DNA of 9,660 nucleotides from Bacteroidales bacterium. Lineage in GTDB: Bacteria; Bacteroidota; Bacteroidia; Bacteroidales; Paludibacteraceae. Where the stretch lies: positions 1 to 9,660 of the forward strand of contig JAGHSG010000089.1 of assembly GCA_018066005.1 (NCBI GenBank). The letters are read 5' to 3'. The translations under genes and the position numbers were made by a program. How positions within the stretch are numbered: the first letter of the stretch is position 1; every line of letters starts with the position of its first letter. Under the pieces are notes generated by a model that had not been told where the DNA came from, did no database searches, and was given only the letters and a program-made list of their open reading frames with translations. Shown here in pieces: positions 5,611 through 9,660 of the stretch.

Positions 5611-5650
5611 TCGGTTAATCGGTTAGTCGGTTAATCGGTTAATCGGTTTT
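5611..5650. repeat. Octamer tandem repeat (TCGGTTAR) before murG
   Basis: Four near-perfect 8-bp units on the + strand (TCGGTTAA, TCGGTTAG, TCGGTTAA, TCGGTTAA) and a fifth decayed unit TCGGTTTT that opens a T-run. The array begins 7 nt upstream of the murG ATG, so it is the murG leader. It is adjacent to, but different in sequence from, the other octamer array in the same 86-nt gap. Confidence 0.9.
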
Positions 5651-5655
5651 TTTAC

Positions 5656-5687
5656 AGTTCACCGATTCACCAGTTCACCGGTTCACC
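5656..5687. repeat. Octamer tandem repeat (RRTTCACC) after ftsW
   Basis: Four uninterrupted 8-bp units on the + strand: AGTTCACC, GATTCACC, AGTTCACC, GGTTCACC. They occupy the half of the ftsW-murG gap next to the ftsW stop codon; a partial fifth unit overlaps that stop. The only variation is in the first two bases of each unit. Confidence 0.9.
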
Positions 5688-5689
5688 AG

Positions 5690-6931
5690 TTATAGACTTT
5701 CTGACAGTTCGGGGATGTCGTTTTGGCTCTCCAAGACGGACCGGGTGACACCGGCTTTGAGTTCGTTCTGCTCGCGTGCCACCGCCATCATAACCCCGAA
5801 ATACAGACTGGTAATTAGAACACTCGTTCCACCCTTGCTAATCATAGGCAGGGGTTGTCCCGTGACGGGTCCCAGTCCGACCGCCACAGCCATGGAGATA
5901 AGTGCCTGACACGTTATCATCAACGCCAAGCCCATCGTCATCAGCATGGCTTGGTAATCGTCGTATTTACTGCTGGAAAAACATGCCCGTATCAGAATCA
6001 TCAGGTAGAGAACAATCAGCAAAGCCCCACCTATGATGCCTGTTTCCTCCACGATGATAGCGTATATATAGTCGGCATACGCCAAGGGCAGGAAGTCACG
6101 TTCACGGCTTCGTCCGGGCCCCACACCGAAGGGCGTTATACCCCCGCGCATGACAGCCACTTTGGCGATAGAGCGCTGGTAATTATCATCGGTTAGTTTG
6201 AATTCAGCAGCGGGTTGCTTATGTTCGGCAATCATATCGTCAATACGTCCGACCTGCGTGATAGCGCGGTCGAAGGGCTTGGGCAAGTCTCGCTTGGGTT
6301 GTACAAACGCGAACTCCACCACGAAATAGAAGAGCAGCGCGAAGGCGACAGCCGAGGCGCCGGTGATGACAAGGTACTGCCACGGCAAGCGTGCCAGGAA
6401 CCACATCAGGAACACGATACCTGCCATCAGGACCGCCGTGGACATATTGCCGGTCATAACGGGCAGGCAAACAGCCACCGTTATACCTAACGTGATGAAG
6501 AAATATTTCTTGGCATCTTCTTTGGAACGGATACGGGCTAACAAGTCTGCCACCACGATAATAAGTCCCAATTTGGTTATTTCGGACGGTTGGAACTCAA
6601 TTCCGAACAAGTTAAGCCACCGTCCTGCCCCGTTGTGATAGACGACAAACGGATTGCCGGGAATAAGCATGGACAGCAACATAAACCACGATACGATAAG
6701 GCATATATACCCACCCAAACGAATCCACGGAGTAGAGACGAATTGCACCAGATAAGCACATCCGATACCCATTACGATAAAGAGTATCTGCTTCAAGATA
6801 GGACTTAATGTACTATGCGGGTCGGCATACGCCAACGTACTCCCTGCGCTGAAGAGGGCAATAATAGCCACCACGATGAGCGTGAAGAAGAGTACCCAGA
6901 ATGTTTTGTCGATGTATTGGCGAGAGAACAT
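5690..6931 (-). CDS. ftsW: FtsW, SEDS-family septal peptidoglycan glycosyltransferase
   Basis: This 413-aa integral membrane SEDS protein polymerises lipid II glycan strands at the division septum together with its cognate class B PBP (FtsI). Roughly ten hydrophobic segments are visible. SEDS landmarks are WLNLFGIEFQPSEITK (about 105-120), GVGPGRSRERDFLPLAYADYIYA with D287 at the position of the family's essential Asp, EETG (295-298), and GPVTGQPLPMISKGGTS (about 354-370). A charged loop at 213-255 separates the two halves, as in the family. Sequence alone cannot fully exclude RodA, but placement between murD and murG identifies FtsW. Both flanking gaps contain short tandem repeats. It is probably co-transcribed with its neighbours, since no internal promoter or terminator is convincing. 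Confidence 0.94.
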   Translation of the reverse strand: MFSRQYIDKTFWVLFFTLIVVAIIALFSAGSTLAYADPHSTLSPILKQILFIVMGIGCAYLVQFVSTPWIRLGGYICLIVSWFMLLSMLIPGNPFVVYHNGAGRWLNLFGIEFQPSEITKLGLIIVVADLLARIRSKEDAKKYFFITLGITVAVCLPVMTGNMSTAVLMAGIVFLMWFLARLPWQYLVITGASAVAFALLFYFVVEFAFVQPKRDLPKPFDRAITQVGRIDDMIAEHKQPAAEFKLTDDNYQRSIAKVAVMRGGITPFGVGPGRSRERDFLPLAYADYIYAIIVEETGIIGGALLIVLYLMILIRACFSSSKYDDYQAMLMTMGLALMITCQALISMAVAVGLGPVTGQPLPMISKGGTSVLITSLYFGVMMAVAREQNELKAGVTRSVLESQNDIPELSESL

Positions 6932-6934
6932 AGA

Positions 6935-6982
6935 TTAGCGTTTAGAGTTTAGCGTTTAGCGTTTAGAGTTTAGAGTTTAGAG
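6935..6982. repeat. Heptamer tandem repeat at the murD/ftsW junction
   Basis: On the + strand, 6.9 copies of TTTAGMG (M = A or C) run without interruption: TTAGCG, then TTTAGAG, TTTAGCG, TTTAGCG and three TTTAGAG. The array starts 4 nt upstream of the ftsW ATG and runs into the last murD codons (SKL-stop). A 7-bp unit shifts frame with each copy change, so slippage would alter the murD tail and the leader length before ftsW. No Shine-Dalgarno motif is visible in it. Confidence 0.9.
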
Positions 6983-8304
6983 ACTTCTGCCATGAATTGG
7001 TCGCCGCGGTCTTCGTAACTGCGGAAGAGGTCGAAACTGGCGCAGCAGGGCGACAGCAGGACCGTATCTCCGTCGTGTGCCGCTTCGTAACAGGCACGGA
7101 CAGCGTCTTGCAGCGAGTGGGTGTCGATGATTCGGAGTCCGAACCGGTCGAAGTGTTCGTGGAGTTTTTCGTTGTGCAGTCCCATGAAGACCAGCGTATG
7201 GCATTTTTCGCGTACGAGGTCGTCTATCTCTGAATAATCATTTCCCTTATCCTTACCGCCGAGAATAAGGACCGTAGGCGTCGTCATGCTCTCCAAAGCA
7301 TACCAACACGAATTGACATTGGTGGCCTTGCTGTCGTTGATATAACGCACACCTTTGACCGTTGCCACGTATTGCAGCCGGTGACTGACTCCGGCAAACT
7401 GCATCAGCGACTCGCGAATAACATCGTTGTTGATATGCAGAATCTGTGCCGCAATGGAGGCAGCCATGGAGTTGAGTTGGTTATGTTTGCCGCGCAGAGC
7501 CAGTTGTTCGAGGCCTATCTGTAGCGGTTCGACCTGCTTGTCTGCCGCCACGAACATATTCTTGCCGTCCGTATAAGCCACATTGTGTTCGTTGGTCCCG
7601 AAGGGGTAAAGGGTGGCTTGCGGATGAATACGTGCTATCTCGCGATTGATAACGGGGTCTTCCGACCAATAGATAAATGCCTGTTGCGGTGTCTGGTTCT
7701 GCGTGATGCGGAACTTGGCATTGACGTAGTTCTGGAACTGGAAATCGTATCGGTCCAAGTGGTCCGGCGTTATATTGAGCAGGATGGCTATGTCGGCGCG
7801 GAAATCGTACATATTGTCCAGTTGGAACGAACTGAGTTCAATGACGTAGTAATCGTGTTGCTCCTGCGCCACTTGCAGAGCGAGCGAGTTGCCTATGTTG
7901 CCTGCCAGTCCGACATTCAGCCCCGCCCGATACAGCATATCAAAGATGAGCGATGTGGTGGTCGTCTTACCGTTAGACCCCGTGATGCAAATCATCTTGG
8001 CATCGGTATAACGTGCTGCAAACTCAATCTCCGACAGGATAGGCGTGTGCTGCGCCATCAGTTTTTGTATCAAGGGAGCGTTAAGGGATATGCCGGGGGA
8101 TTTGATGACCTCGTCGGCCTTCAAGATGAGCGCTTCCGTATGATGCCCGCTCTCAAAGGGGATATGATGTTCGTTGAGCAACGCCTGATATTCGGGTTTG
8201 ATGGTCCCCATGTCGGAAACAAAGACATCCAAACCTTGTTTTTGCGCGAGGATAGCCGCTCCGGCTCCGCTCTCGCCTGCACCTAATATAACTATTCGTT
8301 TCAT
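6970..8304 (-). CDS. murD: MurD, UDP-MurNAc-L-alanine:D-glutamate ligase
   Basis: This 444-aa cytoplasmic Mur ligase adds D-glutamate to UDP-MurNAc-L-Ala using ATP. The N-terminal nucleotide-binding region begins MKRIVILGAGESG and binds the UDP moiety. The ATP P-loop GSNGKTTTT is at residues 109-117. The central domain has NITPDHLDRY and the C-terminal domain has YINDSKATN, LILGGKDKG and LLSPCCASFDLFRSYEDRG, all Mur ligase or MurD landmarks. Length is normal (~440-450 aa). Its ATG overlaps the mraY stop by 4 nt. The last codons (Ser-Lys-Leu-stop) lie inside a heptamer tandem repeat that fills the gap to ftsW, so the exact C-terminus could vary with repeat copy number. Confidence 0.96.
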   Translation of the reverse strand: MKRIVILGAGESGAGAAILAQKQGLDVFVSDMGTIKPEYQALLNEHHIPFESGHHTEALILKADEVIKSPGISLNAPLIQKLMAQHTPILSEIEFAARYTDAKMICITGSNGKTTTTSLIFDMLYRAGLNVGLAGNIGNSLALQVAQEQHDYYVIELSSFQLDNMYDFRADIAILLNITPDHLDRYDFQFQNYVNAKFRITQNQTPQQAFIYWSEDPVINREIARIHPQATLYPFGTNEHNVAYTDGKNMFVAADKQVEPLQIGLEQLALRGKHNQLNSMAASIAAQILHINNDVIRESLMQFAGVSHRLQYVATVKGVRYINDSKATNVNSCWYALESMTTPTVLILGGKDKGNDYSEIDDLVREKCHTLVFMGLHNEKLHEHFDRFGLRIIDTHSLQDAVRACYEAAHDGDTVLLSPCCASFDLFRSYEDRGDQFMAEVSKL

Positions 8305-9572
8305 CGTATTTTCAATGTCAAGATAGTAATGGCTGCCAAGATAAGGGTGACAATGCAGAAGCGCAGAACGATTTTAACTTCGTGGTGCAGATCATGTTGC
8401 CCCTTGAAAAATATACTGCACGTGGGGTCGTTTTTGAGTACCTGTTCAACCGAGGTGCGGAAATGGTCATGCAGGGGCGTACGTTTCCAGACGCGGCAGT
8501 GTTGCCCCTTCCCCTTCATAAACTTATACACCTGCGTCTGCACGATAACGCTCACGCTCTCCATAAGGAAAACGCCGCACAGGATGGGTAACAGCAGTTC
8601 TTTATGGATAATAACGGCACTCACGCCAATGATGCCGCCGATGGTCAGACTGCCGGTATCTCCCATGAAGATTTGTGCCGGGAACCCGTTCCACCATAGG
8701 AGACCTATCAGCGCCCCGACAAACGAACTGAGGTACACTACCAACTCTTCGGAGACGGGTATATACATAACATCAAAATAGTCGGCAAAGACAACGTTAC
8801 CGCTCACATACGCGAGGATGATAAGTGCCGCCCCTATAATCGCCGAATTGCCGGCACACATACCGTCCATACCGTCGTTGAGATTGGCTCCGTTGCTGAC
8901 GGCTGCCACAACGAGAATGGTCAGCAGGACAAAGAATATCCAACCGGCGCGGTACTTGTTGTCTTCTCCCAAGAAAGAGAACATATCGGCATAGTTGCAG
9001 TTATGATTCTTGACAAAAGGAATGGTCGTCTGTGTGGATTTGACTTCGGGTGTCTTATACACCACGGTGGTGTTGTTCTCTATGCGGGTTGTGACCTGTT
9101 CGTTCATAACCGTTACGGGGCTGTAACGCAGGGTGAGTCCGACAATCAAACCTAACAGGACCTGTCCGAATATCTTAACCCATCCGTTCAGACCGTCTTT
9201 ATTTTTGCGGAAGGTTTTGATATAGTCATCCGCAAAGCCCAAAGACCCTAATATGACGGTGGTGAGAAGCATCAGTAACATGTATATGTTACGCAGGTTT
9301 CCCATCAATAAACACGGGATTAAGATGCTGACAATAATGACAATACCTCCCATAGTAGGTACACCTTTCTTGGCCACATTAAAGGGGTCTAATTTTTCAT
9401 CGCGTTGGGTCTCGGAGATATGTTTGCGTTTCAGTAAACCGATAAAATATCTTCCGAACCATATACTGACGAGAAGGGCTAATACATTGGCAATAATGGC
9501 GCGAAACGAGATGTAGGTTATCAGTCGCGCACCCGGAAAATCGCTTAATTGAGAAAATAATTGATAGAGCAT
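8301..9572 (-). CDS. mraY: MraY, phospho-MurNAc-pentapeptide transferase
   Basis: This 423-aa polytopic membrane enzyme transfers phospho-MurNAc-pentapeptide from UDP to undecaprenyl phosphate, making lipid I on the inner face of the inner membrane. Visible family motifs are the Asp pair in GFADDYIKT (D115, D116), NLNDGMDG (230-237), FMGDTGSLTIGG (from 302) and the C-terminal RTPLHDHF (HDH at 368-370). HDH in place of the proteobacterial HHH is, from memory, normal for Bacteroidetes. About ten hydrophobic segments are spread over the length. Residues about 150-205 form a long polar loop that makes the protein longer than the usual ~360 aa, also typical of the phylum. The ATG start is 1 nt after the murE stop. 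The TGA stop overlaps the murD ATG by 4 nt (ATGA), implying coupling. Confidence 0.96.
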   Translation of the reverse strand: MLYQLFSQLSDFPGARLITYISFRAIIANVLALLVSIWFGRYFIGLLKRKHISETQRDEKLDPFNVAKKGVPTMGGIVIIVSILIPCLLMGNLRNIYMLLMLLTTVILGSLGFADDYIKTFRKNKDGLNGWVKIFGQVLLGLIVGLTLRYSPVTVMNEQVTTRIENNTTVVYKTPEVKSTQTTIPFVKNHNCNYADMFSFLGEDNKYRAGWIFFVLLTILVVAAVSNGANLNDGMDGMCAGNSAIIGAALIILAYVSGNVVFADYFDVMYIPVSEELVVYLSSFVGALIGLLWWNGFPAQIFMGDTGSLTIGGIIGVSAVIIHKELLLPILCGVFLMESVSVIVQTQVYKFMKGKGQHCRVWKRTPLHDHFRTSVEQVLKNDPTCSIFFKGQHDLHHEVKIVLRFCIVTLILAAITILTLKIR

Positions 9573-9573
9573 A

Positions 9574-9660
9574 TTAACAGTATTTTTTTACTATTTCGTG
9601 GTCGTCAAAGTGGTGCTTGACCCCCTTGATGATTTGATAATCTTCGTGTCCTTTGCCGGC
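9574..9660 (-). CDS. murE: MurE C-terminal end (UDP-MurNAc-tripeptide ligase), partial
   Basis: Only the last 28 codons and a TAA stop are inside the window; the gene continues past the right edge. The visible peptide begins AGKGHEDYQ and ends in HHFDDHEIVKKYC. The GKGHE(D/T)YQ segment followed by H(F)DDxE is the hallmark C-terminus of MurE, the cytoplasmic Mur ligase that adds the third (diamino acid) residue to UDP-MurNAc-L-Ala-D-Glu. The stop lies 1 nt before the mraY start, so the two are almost certainly co-transcribed and probably translationally coupled. Position directly upstream of mraY matches the standard dcw order. Substrate choice (meso-DAP or lysine) cannot be judged from this fragment. 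Confidence 0.9.
   Translation of the reverse strand, partial: AGKGHEDYQIIKGVKHHFDDHEIVKKYC

Noticed and set aside
7585..8286. A 233-codon open frame on the + strand opposite murD
   Set aside because: It is a shadow of murD: its low-complexity, basic and valine-rich product has no motif, and murD is certain.

Overview
The window looks like a chromosomal segment of a Bacteroidales bacterium (Bacteroides/Prevotella-type; genus not resolved). The evidence is a dcw (division and cell wall) gene order with Bacteroidetes-style proteins (MraY of 423 aa with a long extra loop and an HDH C-terminal motif), putative TAnnTTTG promoter elements, and no obvious Shine-Dalgarno sequences. Every gene I can support lies on the minus strand, so transcription runs from high to low coordinates.

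Right part, about 4019-9660: a tightly packed peptidoglycan precursor block. It runs murE (only the last 28 codons are inside), mraY, murD, ftsW and murG, followed by a low-molecular-weight protein-tyrosine phosphatase gene. murE to murD are almost fused (1-nt gap, then an ATGA overlap). The murD/ftsW and ftsW/murG junctions are instead filled with different short tandem repeats (7-mers; two kinds of 8-mers). murG carries an in-frame array of three GC-rich mini-hairpins. The usual next gene, murC, and the ftsQ-ftsA-ftsZ genes are not in the window.

Left part, about 1-3975: an AT-richer accessory segment. A WYL-domain regulator and a PD-(D/E)XK nuclease-like protein form a two-gene operon. Next come a small 72-aa protein (resembling DUF6140-type Bacteroidetes proteins), a 171-aa protein made of about 25-residue W..ELL..(7)..DW.EL repeats, and a truncated, active-site-degenerate MreB paralog. 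The small protein and the repeat protein are each preceded by a near-identical 57-58 bp element. It holds a putative promoter and a perfect 10-11 bp inverted repeat that would form a hairpin at the 5' end of the transcript.

The best candidate for something undescribed is this left module. The WYL gene's own promoter and the promoter of the repeat protein share a 15-bp palindrome (TGCCAAATTATKGCA, 14/15 identical) at the same distance from the -7 element. This suggests, but does not prove, that the WYL protein regulates both units. WYL plus PD-(D/E)XK resembles known defence-island regulation, but no phenotype can be read from sequence.
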